Assembly (NCBI RefSeq): GCF_018598175.1
Contig: NZ_JAHESE010000006.1
Coordinates: forward strand, 186,001-250,000
Direction: 5' to 3'
From: Dawidia cretensis
Lineage (GTDB): Bacteria > Bacteroidota > Bacteroidia > Cytophagales > Cyclobacteriaceae
DNA length: 64,000 nucleotides
Numbering within the stretch: position 1 is the stretch's first letter; each line of letters opens with the position of its first letter. Position numbers and translations under genes: made by a program. This document shows, one piece after another, positions 53,754 to 63,001 of the stretch. The notes below the pieces were generated by a model that worked only from the letters and a program-made list of their open reading frames with translations, was not told where the DNA came from and searched no databases.

Positions 53754-53885
53754 ATTGGATAATTCACAGATGTAGAGAAATGGCTATTAGTTTTAATGTA
53801 AGAATAAAAAATATGGGTTTGCCGGTGCAAGTTTGAGCCCGGCCAGCCGCTTTACTGCCACACCAGTCGTCGTAACGTCTGCCGC

Positions 53886-54671
53886 TCATCCCGCGGCCAA
53901 TTTCCTCACATGGCTCTCATCCGTCAGCCCAAACTCCGCCGCAATACTTTTCAAACTATACTGCCCGCTCTCCATCCGCTTCCGGATCAATCCACCGCGA
54001 TACTGCCGGACGTACTCCCGCAACGTCACGCCCGCGTGCCGCTTGAAATACGGTCCGATGTAATCCGGCGTCGTATGGAAGTGGCTCGCCATGACCTCCG
54101 CCCGAAGCTTATCCGGTGTATAAATATACTTATGAATATAACAAAACATCGCCTGCATATCCCGCTCCGGGCGCGTCGCCGCCTGCAGTTCCGGCAGGTT
54201 GCCTTGTAAGATTATTGCCAACGCCAACACCTGCGTCCACACAATCGACTCTGCCTGTGCTACATTCCGTTGCAACGACGACACCACCGCAAAGATGGCT
54301 TTCACCGTGTGCCGATCAGTTGCCGGCAGTGTAAACCCCGACAGGTGCGTATCACGCCGCTTGATCAGATACTCCAACGACTGCACCCCCGGCGTGGCCG
54401 TTGCGCCCTGCTGATGTATAAATTGATCCGTAAACTTGATGTAAATAAAACGCGTGCGGGTATGTATCTCAAACGCATGCGCTTCCTCCGGTCCCAGCAG
54501 GAACACATCGCCTGCCTTATATGCCACACGACCACCGTCGATAGTATGCCAGCCCTTCCCTGACCTGATATAGATCAGCTCGTAGTGATTATGGTTATGC
54601 ACGGGATGATGCCACGCCTCTGCCGTAAAGTCGGAGATCATCACCGGGGCGATTTGACGGTAGCGCTTCAT
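53886..54671 (-). CDS. AraC-family transcriptional regulator with cupin sensor, short C-terminus
   Basis: A regulator of 261 residues. The N-terminal cupin has HHPVHNHNHYELIYIRSGKG and AGDVFLLGPEEAHAFEI, typical of sugar-sensing AraC proteins. The C-terminal double HTH begins TPDKLRAEVMASHFHTTPDYIGPYFKRHAG. The second HTH stops at LTDESHVRKLAAG, about 12-20 residues before the usual FKK..G.SP..YR end. I looked for a frameshift that would restore it and saw none. It is divergent from the PRISE-type reductase gene and may regulate it. Confidence 0.85.
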   Translation of the reverse strand: MKRYRQIAPVMISDFTAEAWHHPVHNHNHYELIYIRSGKGWHTIDGGRVAYKAGDVFLLGPEEAHAFEIHTRTRFIYIKFTDQFIHQQGATATPGVQSLEYLIKRRDTHLSGFTLPATDRHTVKAIFAVVSSLQRNVAQAESIVWTQVLALAIILQGNLPELQAATRPERDMQAMFCYIHKYIYTPDKLRAEVMASHFHTTPDYIGPYFKRHAGVTLREYVRQYRGGLIRKRMESGQYSLKSIAAEFGLTDESHVRKLAAG

Positions 54672-54728
54672 AGCGGAAATATACCAAATCCTAACAGAAT
54701 TCTACCTAAGCCTCCGTACGAGCCACCC

Positions 54729-54736
54729 TAGCTTTG
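54729..54736 (+). promoter_or_regulatory. -7 promoter element directly before the reductase ATG
   Basis: TAGCTTTG matches TAnnTTTG and ends 4 bp before the ATG at 54741. If it is used, transcription would begin at or next to the start codon and the mRNA would be leaderless. No clear -33 TTG is present. Confidence 0.35.
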
Positions 54737-54740
54737 CTTC

Positions 54741-55799
54741 ATGAAAACAGTAACCAATACAGCCCTCGTCGTCGGCGCCAACGGCGTGATCGGCACGAAC
54801 CTGATTCAATACCTCGACACGCTCGACACGTGGAACATCATCGGACTCTCGCGCAAAGGTGGTCAGGACACTGCGCGCATTCGCCACATCGCCGTCGATC
54901 TGCTCGACGCAGCCCAATGCCACGAACGGCTGGCGGCACTGACCGACGTCACACACATCTTCTATGCCGCCTACCAGGATCGCCCCACGTGGGCCGGGCT
55001 TGTCCCTCCCAACCTGGCCATGCTCGTCAACATCGTCGAGGCCGTCGAGCCGGTGGCAACAAACCTCCGGCACATCAGCCTCATGCAGGGTTACAAAGTA
55101 TACGGCGCCCACCTTGGGCCCTTCAAGACACCGGCCAAAGAAAGTGACGCGGGCCACATGCCACCCGAGTTCAACGTCGACCAACAACAATTCCTGGAAC
55201 AGCGGCAACGAAACAAAGCCTGGACCTGGTCCGCCATCAGGCCATCCGTGGTAGGCGGTACCGCGCTCGGCAACCCCATGAACCTGGCGCTGGCCATCGC
55301 GGTCTATGCATCGATCTCGCGCGCGCTAAACCTGCCACTACGCTTTCCGGGCAAACCCGGCGCCTACGATAAATTGATGGAAATGACCGATGCAGCATTA
55401 TTAGCGAAAGCCACGGTCTGGGCCGCCATAACACCCGCCTGCGCCAACCAGGCCTTTAACGTTACCAATGGTGATCTCTTTCGCTGGAACGACCTCTGGC
55501 CTAAACTGGCCGCCTACTTTGGTCTGGAGGCCGCGCCGCCATTAACCATGCCGTTGCAAACCGTCATGGCCGACAAAGCCGCCCTGTGGCAGGCGCTACA
55601 AGAAAAGCACGGCCTGGTAAAACACGACTATACACAACTCTCCTCCTGGCCATTCGCGGACTTCGTCTTCTCGTGGGACTACGACTTCTTCGCCGACAGC
55701 TCCAAAGCCCGGCGCCTCGGCTTCCACGAATACATCGACACCGAGCAGATGTTCTACCAGCTGTTCGACACGTTGCGCCGCGAGCGCGTCATTCCGTGA
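54741..55799 (+). CDS. atypical short-chain reductase of the PRISE (progesterone 5-beta-reductase/iridoid-synthase-like) type
   Basis: A cytoplasmic protein of 352 residues with a Rossmann fold. The cofactor loop is VVGANGVIGTNL, followed by IGLSRKG as in the NADPH-preferring PRISE group. The segment MQGYKVYGAHLGPFKTPAKESD resembles the PRISE block that holds the catalytic lysine (Lys119 here). The catalytic tyrosine normally found in NFYY is missing: the aligned stretch is EFNVDQQQF (143-151). WTWSAIRPSVVGG follows. It may reduce enones by another residue, or do other chemistry. It is divergent from an AraC regulator. Confidence 0.82.
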   Translation: MKTVTNTALVVGANGVIGTNLIQYLDTLDTWNIIGLSRKGGQDTARIRHIAVDLLDAAQCHERLAALTDVTHIFYAAYQDRPTWAGLVPPNLAMLVNIVEAVEPVATNLRHISLMQGYKVYGAHLGPFKTPAKESDAGHMPPEFNVDQQQFLEQRQRNKAWTWSAIRPSVVGGTALGNPMNLALAIAVYASISRALNLPLRFPGKPGAYDKLMEMTDAALLAKATVWAAITPACANQAFNVTNGDLFRWNDLWPKLAAYFGLEAAPPLTMPLQTVMADKAALWQALQEKHGLVKHDYTQLSSWPFADFVFSWDYDFFADSSKARRLGFHEYIDTEQMFYQLFDTLRRERVIP

Positions 55800-55812
55800 G
55801 CAACCCGATCTG

Positions 55813-56727
55813 CTACCTTTTCCGCCACGTCCGCACCGACGCCCGGAAATCCTCCAGCTTGTCGGCATGCGCCTTATCGGCCGTGCCCACTACGTAGTAG
55901 CTCATGGTGCTGTCGAACAAAATAGCCTGATATTTCAGGCGCGTCGCCAGCGAATCGGTGCGCGTACCCCAGACCTCTATACCCGGCAGGCCGTCTACTA
56001 CCAGCGTGCTGTCCTGATGCTCAATGATGCATGTGGAGCACAATTGCCGAAAACTTTCCAGGGCATAGATCGATTTCTTATCCACAGCATGTGCATTACG
56101 TCCCATCAGCATGGAATACGAAAAGATGGCGTCGTTCGTCCACGACCCGTCATGTGTATACATCACGCTTGGCCCCTCGAATACCTTTGCCAATTTCAGG
56201 TCGGCCGGCGGCCGTACCCGGAAGCTGATCGACGCGGTATCGGGCTTCCACACGGGATCTACCTGCGTCGTCAGCAGGGCGTCGCGCACCGTACCGGAAA
56301 TTTCCTTGTCCTGATCGGCCGTAAACGTGCCGTTCACCGTCAGCGTATTGCCACGCTCCGGCACGATCAGCCGCCATTGGTAGAAGTTCATGCCGCGTTC
56401 TTCGTAATAGAGCTTGCACAAAACACCCTCCGCACCGTTCACCTTGACATCCTCGCGGGATACAAGCTGCTGGCCCACCGCGGCAAGCTTATCCTTGGCC
56501 ATATCGACCAGCGCCTGGTGGTACTCGATCGGAATACTCATCACCAAAATGGTGGCGCTGTATATGTTATGCCGGAACCCCGCGATTGTAGGATCGGCAT
56601 AAAAACCTGCAGGCAGCTGAACGCTCACGGGCGTGCCGTTAACGGGTACACGTTTATCTACCCGCGCCGGCTCCTTACAGCCGGCAACAAAAACGATGAT
56701 GGATAAAAAACTAATGACGCGTTTCAT
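55813..56727 (-). CDS. lipoprotein of unknown function
   Basis: A protein of 304 residues with a lipoprotein signal (MKRVISFLSIIVFVAGC, cysteine at residue 17). The mature chain looks like two similar halves of an alpha+beta fold: VSVQLPAGFYADPTIAGFRH ... NGAEGVLCKLYYEERGMNFYQWRLIVPERG, and DLKLAKVFEGPSVMYTHDGS ... DGLPGIEVWGTRTDSLATRLKYQAILF. This is seen by eye only. No named family was recognised. It is convergent with the reductase gene and lies after the LRR gene's terminator. Confidence 0.78.
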   Translation of the reverse strand: MKRVISFLSIIVFVAGCKEPARVDKRVPVNGTPVSVQLPAGFYADPTIAGFRHNIYSATILVMSIPIEYHQALVDMAKDKLAAVGQQLVSREDVKVNGAEGVLCKLYYEERGMNFYQWRLIVPERGNTLTVNGTFTADQDKEISGTVRDALLTTQVDPVWKPDTASISFRVRPPADLKLAKVFEGPSVMYTHDGSWTNDAIFSYSMLMGRNAHAVDKKSIYALESFRQLCSTCIIEHQDSTLVVDGLPGIEVWGTRTDSLATRLKYQAILFDSTMSYYVVGTADKAHADKLEDFRASVRTWRKR

Positions 56728-56749
56728 AATGCATGGGTGTATCAGGTTA

Positions 56750-56783
56750 TAAAAAAAATGAAAGGATGCGTGTGCATCCTTTC
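56750..56783 (-). terminator. rho-independent terminator after the LRR gene
   Basis: GAAAGGATGC (56760-56769) pairs perfectly with GCATCCTTTC (56774-56783) around a 4-nt loop. Read on the minus strand it ends in a run of T (56751-56758). It separates the LRR gene from the lipoprotein gene. Confidence 0.88.
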
Positions 56784-56804
56784 ACCGCCCGGCCGGACGT
56801 CAGA

Positions 56805-58286
56805 TTATTTCTTAATGACTCTTACTGATTCCTTCTTGTCGCCCTGGATTGTCTGGATCAGATACGTGCCGCGCTCGAGGCGCTGACCGATCTGCACAGA
56901 CCCTTGCGCCGCCACATCGTATTGCTCACGCACGGTGCCGCTGCCGTCCAGTACCACTACCTGGGCTGCTTCGCCGCCAACCGCTACGGTAGTAGCTCCG
57001 TCAAACGGAACCGGAAATACGCTGATGTTGCTGGTGCTGGCAGTCTTGCCGGCACATGTACCCACCTTCACGCGAACCGTACGGCGGTACAGGAACAGGT
57101 CAACGGCCACGCTGTTGCTGATCTCCACCGTGTAGAGACCGGCGTCGGCAGGCGTAGCGTTGGTGATCGTAAACGACGCGTCGGTAGAAGGCTCAGCAAT
57201 GTACGACAGATCTTTCTTGAACCAGGTATAGCTGTTGTTCGGCGATGCCTCGATATAGTTGCCGGGCAACGTCACAGAACTACCGGCGCAAACAGTTACC
57301 ACCGCGTTGGCACCCACGCTGTCTTGCGGAGCATAGTTACCGTTCTGCGCGTTAACAATGTTCGGCTCGATGTCGGCATACGTCAGTTTGTTGTTGGCTA
57401 CGTACAATTGCAGCAGCGAGGTCGAAGCCGACAGGTTCGGCACATCCTTGATTTGGTTTGACTCCACGTTGAGGAAGTACAACAGCTTGTCGTTCACGAT
57501 CGAGGCAGGCACTGCGCCGGTCAGGCGGTTGTTCGACAGGTTGATAAATACTACACTGTCCATGCTGCCGATGGCGTTAGGAATAGCACCCGTCAGCTTG
57601 TTGTTGAACAGGAAGAACTCACGCAGGCTGTTCAGGTTGCCGATCGTGTTGGGGATCTGGCCTGTCAGTTGGTTGTCGTTCAGCTCCAGCGTCTGCAGAC
57701 CGCTGAGCAGGCCCAGCGCCGCGGGAATGCTGCCCGTCAGCTGGTTGTTGGAAAGATTGAGCGCGCGCAGCTTCGACAGCAGCGCAAAGGTTACGGGGAT
57801 CGAACCGGTCAGCTTGTTGCCCGACAGGTTGAGGCTCGAAAGCGACAGCGTCAGACCCATTGTGGCGGGTATGCTGCCCGTTAGCTCATTGTCCGACAGG
57901 TTTACGGTTTTCAACTTCTGCAAAAATACCAGGGCTACCGGCACGGGACCGGTCAGCGCGTTGCCTTGCAGGCTCAGACCGTTCAACTCCTGCAGGAAAC
58001 CCAGGTGCAGCGGCAGCGAGCCCGTCAGGTTGTTAAAAGTAAGCGTCAGGGATGTAACGCGTTCGCCCGTTACCTCGACACCTTGCCAGGTGCTAGCAGG
58101 GCCTGTCAACCAATTCGTGGACGAAGTCCAGCTGGCGCCATTGGTAGCACGGTAGATTTCTACCAGCGCAAGCGAGTCGCCTACGCAAACCTGCGCGCGT
58201 ACGGCAGGGGCAACCAAAAAGCCGGCGATCGTCAACACTGCGACGGCCACCAGGCGGGAACTGAGTAAAATTCTTTTCGTTTTCAT
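56805..58286 (-). CDS. plant-type leucine-rich-repeat protein with Ig-like domain and type IX secretion sorting tail
   Basis: A secreted protein of 493 residues. I chose the ATG at 58286, which opens a signal peptide (RLVAVAVLTIAGFLVAPAVRAQ). A short cap (DSLALVEIYRATNGASWTSS) leads to about ten LRR units (residues 77-310), eight of them the plant-type 24-residue form with LTGxIP. An Ig-like domain follows (about 325-410; PGNYIEASPNNSYTWFKKDL). The last 75 residues are a type A sorting domain (ISVFPVPFDGATTVAV ... GTYLIQTIQGDKKESVRVIKK), so the protein should pass the type IX system and sit on the surface. It is the last gene of the TonB/beta-helix/IPT set. Confidence 0.9.
   Translation of the reverse strand: MKTKRILLSSRLVAVAVLTIAGFLVAPAVRAQVCVGDSLALVEIYRATNGASWTSSTNWLTGPASTWQGVEVTGERVTSLTLTFNNLTGSLPLHLGFLQELNGLSLQGNALTGPVPVALVFLQKLKTVNLSDNELTGSIPATMGLTLSLSSLNLSGNKLTGSIPVTFALLSKLRALNLSNNQLTGSIPAALGLLSGLQTLELNDNQLTGQIPNTIGNLNSLREFFLFNNKLTGAIPNAIGSMDSVVFINLSNNRLTGAVPASIVNDKLLYFLNVESNQIKDVPNLSASTSLLQLYVANNKLTYADIEPNIVNAQNGNYAPQDSVGANAVVTVCAGSSVTLPGNYIEASPNNSYTWFKKDLSYIAEPSTDASFTITNATPADAGLYTVEISNSVAVDLFLYRRTVRVKVGTCAGKTASTSNISVFPVPFDGATTVAVGGEAAQVVVLDGSGTVREQYDVAAQGSVQIGQRLERGTYLIQTIQGDKKESVRVIKK
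57360..58058 (-). repeat. 72-bp tandem repeats coding the LRR array
   Basis: About ten units, eight near 72 bp, code 24-residue LRRs with the consensus LxxLNLSxNxLTGSIPxxLGLLSx. The units are visibly alike at DNA level, especially those coding NLSGNKLTGSIP and NLSNNQLTGSIP. Confidence 0.75.
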
Positions 58287-58306
58287 TGTGTTTATAAGGG
58301 TTGATA

Positions 58307-61165
58307 TTATTTGCCCGGCCGGGCTATGGGTCCTAGTCGTTTCACCGGCTGTCGTGAACTCCTGTTTGCCTTCATCGAAGAGAACTTCCAGCCACGGGCA
58401 GACGCTCCGCCGGCATCCTCTACCACCAATCCAGCGCGCATACCGCCGAGCCAAGGCTCAAAGGTTAACTCCAGTTGTGCTATATTGGTATATACTTCTT
58501 CCGCTTCAGTCGATCCATCATATTTCTGACGGAACACCGATGCCAGTGTTTTAGTATCGTTCGAATATTCCATCCAGTAGACAAAATCATCGCCCGTATC
58601 CAGCGAGATGCCCAGTATCTCGCGGTTACGTGTCGCCAGCGTCGTCATCCCCCCCGAACCATCGAGGTTACCGACCTTGATGGTATTGTAGCCGTCCAGC
58701 ACAAACAACTGTCCGCTGCCAACGTCTACCTTTACATCGACGGGATAGGTGAGACCGTCGCTTTCGTCGAACAGGTCCGTAAGCCCGCTGCCGTCTGCCG
58801 CGCCCCGCAATACTTTGAAAGGAGCAATCTCCGGGTAGCCGCTGATGATGTACAGTGCATCAGCTTCGGGCTCGTACGAAACGCCGATCGGCAAAATGCC
58901 GTGCGACCCGAAATCATAAAGCATCTCCAGCGGACCGGAACCATCCATATCACCCCGGTAGAGCACGTTTACGAAGTCTGTTATGTAAACCTTCTGGTGC
59001 GCGATGTCGAGCGACAGGTCGAGGATCTGGCCGATCCCGTGCTCACCGGAATAAAGCACCTGGTAGCCCGACTGATCGTAATTGGCTCGGGCGACGGCGG
59101 TTGGTCCACCAATCACGTCGTCGGCGAAATAAGCCTTCTGCCCGGCAAGATCCAGTGTCAGAGCATACATCGGCTGGAGGGCAAAGGTCCGCTCGAAGAG
59201 CGTTGACTCAGAAGGCGGGTCGTTCGTCCGCCGCTTGACCGCGAATCTTGAAGGAGCCTCGTTTTCCGTATAGAGTATATTTCTGACCGGCGCGCCACTC
59301 GGCTTCACCGTAAAGGAAAGACTGTTGGACGTCACACCAAACGTCGTCAGGGTAATGTTATACACCCCTGCCTCAACGTTAGGAACATAGACCGCCACCG
59401 TGTTGGGATTGGCATCGGCCGGATTTACCAACACCGCCGTTTCCGTACCGAACCGCACGATATTCTTAACTTCTCTGCTATGTAGTTCAGTACCCGTGAT
59501 TGTCACGATCGTACCGGGTGTACCCTCCGTCACATCGATCGACTGCAGCACCGGGTTACCCGCCACCTCGAATGGTATCGTGTTGCTGGCGCGGCCACCT
59601 TGTATGACAAACAGCGAGTAATCGCCCGGTATCAGGTTTTGCGGAACCATTGCCACAAACTCCGTTGCCGTAACAGCGCTTACGGTAAACCGTTCATTGT
59701 TTTCAGTACTCAGCACCAGGCCCGCCACGGCATTGAAGTTGCCGCCCTTCACAGTAATGGAGCTGCCAGGCCGGGCGCTGGCCGGTGAGACCGACGTCAG
59801 GAACGGAAGCGCCACGGAGTTGATCGTATAGGTCGGCGCAACACCGGTCTTTCCGTCTTTCGTGACAGTCACCAGGCCTGTAATCGCCTGCGGCGGCACT
59901 TCCACAACGAGTTGCGTAGCCGAGGCGCTGATGATAGTAGCGGTGGCGTTGCCGGCAAAACGCACGGTATTGCCCGCGGCCGTTTCGCCGAAGTTTATAC
60001 CGTCCAGTTGCACGCGGCTGCCTGCGCTACCGCTGCGCGGCGACATCGCCAGCACGATCGGCGTTCCCTCTGAAGTCGCCGTAAACACCGGCCCCGGCGT
60101 TTCACGACCGTTTACGGTGATCGAAACCGGACCGGTCGTGACTCCCGTGGGTACAGTAACCAATAGCTCATTCGTGGTAGCCTTCGTGACGACGGCCTGC
60201 TGCCCGTTGAAGCGTACAATATTGTCTTCTGCTACCGGGCTGAAGTTATGACCCGAGAGCGTCACCGCGATGCCTGCATAGCCACTCAGGGGAGTCATCT
60301 CGGCGATGTTAGGATAAATCAGGAAATCCTGCGGCGTCGTCAGTATAAGTTCCTTGTCATTGATGTTATTCCGAATCGTAATAGCGCCATCGGTCGCGCC
60401 CACGGGAACTACAACGCGTACGGTACGCGCGCCGCTTCCGTCCAGGATGATCGTGGCCGGAATGCCCGGCGCAAAGTGGACATTCTGTGCATTCATGCCC
60501 CGGCCTCGTATTTCAATTGTATCACCCACCACGCCGTGTGTGGGAACTATCCCATAAATTACCGACGGCTTCACCGTAAACTGCGGGCCCGCTACGCCCA
60601 TCACGGACACGGGACCGTCTTCAGCATTTTGCGGCACAAGCACCGTCAATTCTGTTTTGGAAGACAGGAGCGTCGGGGCTTCTACCCGGCCCAGCTTCAC
60701 ATTATTTCGTACCGCATTGCGCTGAAAGTTCTCGCCGCGGATTACCAGGCTGTCACCCACCCAGGCCTCTGCCGGCGTCACTTCGTTAATCACGGGAGGA
60801 TGTACTTCGACCGACGGCGCAGTGGCCATCTCAACATCCAGAATATCGACGATCATTTCGCCCGACTGTGCGCCGTCGGGCACTTCCACGAGAATCTTCT
60901 CCGTCGTGGAGCCGGGCAGCGAGTAGGTCACTGCGCCCCCGGTAAAAGTAATTTCGTTGTAGTCAAATCCCGGGCTGAAACCTTGCCCGGATATTTCAAT
61001 CGTGTCGCCGAGCTGCACGTTCATCGGCGTAATGCTGAAGATTTTCAGCGGAGGAAGATTTTCTTCTTCCTGGCAGGAGTAATAAACCAGTAAAAGCATA
61101 ACGATCCCCGGCATGGCAAGCAAACGCGCCATGCTCCGAAGAGGGCCGGACAAGAATGAAAACAT
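58307..61165 (-). CDS. surface lipoprotein with seven IPT/TIG repeats and a C-terminal propeller-like domain
   Basis: A protein of 952 residues. From the ATG at 61165 the signal ends in LLLVYYSC (cysteine at residue 31), so it is a lipoprotein; an in-frame ATG at 61228 lies beside a terminator and is less likely. Seven IPT/TIG domains of about 80-90 residues follow, each opening like ITPxxxxxGDTIEIxGxGF. The last 280 residues look like a YWTD/NHL-type six-bladed propeller (QILDLSLDIAHQKVYITDFV, GQLFVLDGYNTIKVGNLDG). IPT repeats act as spacers or carbohydrate/protein-binding modules in SusE/SusF-like surface proteins. It sits between the beta-helix and LRR genes on the same strand. Confidence 0.85.
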   Translation of the reverse strand: MFSFLSGPLRSMARLLAMPGIVMLLLVYYSCQEEENLPPLKIFSITPMNVQLGDTIEISGQGFSPGFDYNEITFTGGAVTYSLPGSTTEKILVEVPDGAQSGEMIVDILDVEMATAPSVEVHPPVINEVTPAEAWVGDSLVIRGENFQRNAVRNNVKLGRVEAPTLLSSKTELTVLVPQNAEDGPVSVMGVAGPQFTVKPSVIYGIVPTHGVVGDTIEIRGRGMNAQNVHFAPGIPATIILDGSGARTVRVVVPVGATDGAITIRNNINDKELILTTPQDFLIYPNIAEMTPLSGYAGIAVTLSGHNFSPVAEDNIVRFNGQQAVVTKATTNELLVTVPTGVTTGPVSITVNGRETPGPVFTATSEGTPIVLAMSPRSGSAGSRVQLDGINFGETAAGNTVRFAGNATATIISASATQLVVEVPPQAITGLVTVTKDGKTGVAPTYTINSVALPFLTSVSPASARPGSSITVKGGNFNAVAGLVLSTENNERFTVSAVTATEFVAMVPQNLIPGDYSLFVIQGGRASNTIPFEVAGNPVLQSIDVTEGTPGTIVTITGTELHSREVKNIVRFGTETAVLVNPADANPNTVAVYVPNVEAGVYNITLTTFGVTSNSLSFTVKPSGAPVRNILYTENEAPSRFAVKRRTNDPPSESTLFERTFALQPMYALTLDLAGQKAYFADDVIGGPTAVARANYDQSGYQVLYSGEHGIGQILDLSLDIAHQKVYITDFVNVLYRGDMDGSGPLEMLYDFGSHGILPIGVSYEPEADALYIISGYPEIAPFKVLRGAADGSGLTDLFDESDGLTYPVDVKVDVGSGQLFVLDGYNTIKVGNLDGSGGMTTLATRNREILGISLDTGDDFVYWMEYSNDTKTLASVFRQKYDGSTEAEEVYTNIAQLELTFEPWLGGMRAGLVVEDAGGASARGWKFSSMKANRSSRQPVKRLGPIARPGK

Positions 61166-61243
61166 AGTATGTATAGATTTATGCAAAGATTTCAAGTGGT
61201 TAATGTCCTTACGATGATAATCGGTCATGCTCTTTTTTAGTGT

Positions 61244-61283
61244 AGAAAAAGAAGCAGACTGCCTTACGGGGCAGCGCTGCTTC
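61244..61283 (-). terminator. terminator-like hairpin between the beta-helix and IPT genes
   Basis: GAAGCAG...CTGCC (61251-61263) pairs with GGCAG...CTGCTTC (61270-61283) with a small internal loop. Read on the minus strand a T run follows (61246-61250). It would end or reduce transcription after the beta-helix gene. Confidence 0.7.
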
Positions 61284-61355
61284 AGGATCTCTCAGTCCAG
61301 GTTCAAGTCAAAAGGAAATGGTGTTGGTCACCGTAGTTGTTGTTGTTGTTTGTTC

Positions 61356-62933
61356 TTACAGGATGTTCACGTCACCGTCGTTCGGATACGACGCTGTCTC
61401 AGGCTGCCAGTTGATCCAGCCAGAAGATGTGTTCCAGCCATTGTCGTCGGCTACACGACGAGCACCGATGTAGTAAGTAGTGGTCGCAGTAGTCGAAGTT
61501 GTGTTCGCAGTAAAGAAAGCGTTGACAGCGTTGGCGTTTGTACCTTGCGTCAACACCGGCGAGGTATAGGTGCCCGTGGTAGCCAGGGGTGCGAAGTTCA
61601 CAGCCGTCAACGTCCAGGCCGTAGACGACAGGCCGCTGGCGCGATAGATACCACCGTTGGTAGCATTCGTAGCGGCGCAAACCGTAGCGGCAGTAGCCAC
61701 GTTCGTAGCGCTCACAGACCAAACATTGTTCGGAGCAACAGGCTCAACCACGATCGGCGTCGCGATGGACTGAGGACGTACGGCCAGGTTGTTTCTGAAG
61801 ATCACGTCGCCAGGAGCTGCTACCGCAGGAGTCGAGAGAATCGAAGCAGGATCCGCGTAAATCTGGTTTCTTTTCCAGCCTACAACAATCGTGTTGTAAA
61901 CATCGATACCAGTTCTTCTGCGAAGATGCAGACCATCGTTATACAGTGAGTTGTACGTGTTCGAGCACTGAATGGGACCGATAACCGTGAAGTTGCTGAA
62001 GATCGCAGACGTGCGCGGAGTAGCCGTACTGCCAGTTCCGTCGTTGTCGGACTCGAAACCGTTGGAAGACGAAACGTCGGCAGCAGCAGGGTCGCGTGAT
62101 ACAACCCCGAACTGCACTTTACCGGAGAAACCGAAGTCGGTATCAAAGTCGTCATCCAGGTTCTTGTGCGAGATCAGGTACTTAGCGTTTACAGTACCGC
62201 CGAACCACTCGAAGCCGTCATCAGCGCCGGAAGATACTTGCACGTGGTCAATTACTGTAGTGCTACCTACACCCGCCAGGGTCAGACCGTTCTTCTCACT
62301 ATTGGGAACACCCGGCAGTGCGACACCAGCGTATTCGATCCGTACATAGGTCAGCGTGCCCGAAGACTCGCCGTTGAAGGTATCTACGTTGCTACCATAG
62401 GTAGGAGCAGGGCTGGTGGGGTGTGTGATGTCATTGGGGAAACCTTCTGCTTTGATTGGAGCTGTTTGGTTTACACGAGCCCGGCCCAGGAGGATGATAC
62501 CACCCCAGTCGCCGCGTGCACGAGTACCGGCATTGGCAGTAGTAGTAAAGATGATCGGGCTGGCCGGCGTACCGGTGGCATTGATCTTAGCACCTACTAC
62601 CGCCGTGAGGGACGCGCGCGATACTTTCTGACCACGAATGGTTGTACCGGCAGCGATGTTCAGCTGCTTGGTGGCAGGAACGCGAACGTCACCGCAAAGG
62701 CAATACAGCGTATCCTTCACCCAGTTCAGTTCGCCGTTATTCAGGTAATACGTAATGTCAGCTTTAGTCTTACAGGCAGCCAGGTTGGCAGCGCCGACGT
62801 ATTTGATAGGCAGGTTGATCTCTTCAGAAGCAACCGCGCCAGGCTTTACATCTTCTGCTGCATCCTGACATGAAAACATACCCGTCGCCAGGGCAGTCGC
62901 GCATACCGCGCTTAAAAGGAATTTGTTTTTCAT
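61356..62933 (-). CDS. beta-helix-like lipoprotein, unknown function
   Basis: A protein of 525 residues with a lipoprotein signal (SAVCATALATGMFSC, cysteine at about residue 22). The body has many short beta strands with Gly/Asn turns: IAAGTTIRGQKVSRASLTAVVG, ASPIIFTTTANAGTRARGDWGGIILLG, TYVRIEYAGVALPG, IDHVQVSSGADDGFEWFGGTVNAKYLIS. This is the look of a right-handed parallel beta-helix. Proteins of this type are often annotated as hypothetical or, wrongly, as multidrug transporters, and they recur next to TonB-dependent receptors in Bacteroidota. Here a TonB-dependent receptor is directly upstream. A binding or surface-display role is inferred. Confidence 0.82.
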   Translation of the reverse strand: MKNKFLLSAVCATALATGMFSCQDAAEDVKPGAVASEEINLPIKYVGAANLAACKTKADITYYLNNGELNWVKDTLYCLCGDVRVPATKQLNIAAGTTIRGQKVSRASLTAVVGAKINATGTPASPIIFTTTANAGTRARGDWGGIILLGRARVNQTAPIKAEGFPNDITHPTSPAPTYGSNVDTFNGESSGTLTYVRIEYAGVALPGVPNSEKNGLTLAGVGSTTVIDHVQVSSGADDGFEWFGGTVNAKYLISHKNLDDDFDTDFGFSGKVQFGVVSRDPAAADVSSSNGFESDNDGTGSTATPRTSAIFSNFTVIGPIQCSNTYNSLYNDGLHLRRRTGIDVYNTIVVGWKRNQIYADPASILSTPAVAAPGDVIFRNNLAVRPQSIATPIVVEPVAPNNVWSVSATNVATAATVCAATNATNGGIYRASGLSSTAWTLTAVNFAPLATTGTYTSPVLTQGTNANAVNAFFTANTTSTTATTTYYIGARRVADDNGWNTSSGWINWQPETASYPNDGDVNIL

Positions 62934-63001
62934 TGTGTCTTAATTAAGTTTGTATTAAGTTTAATTATGGAACTGGACTGAGTTCCGTATTTCATTGTGT
63001 C

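Noticed and set aside
57360-58058. tandem repeats considered as a CRISPR array
   Set aside because: The 72-bp units are in frame, code LRRs and have no unique spacers. No CRISPR or cas gene was seen anywhere in the window.
60248-61093. 281-residue plus-strand open frame
   Set aside because: It is antisense to the IPT-repeat lipoprotein and is a shadow by composition.
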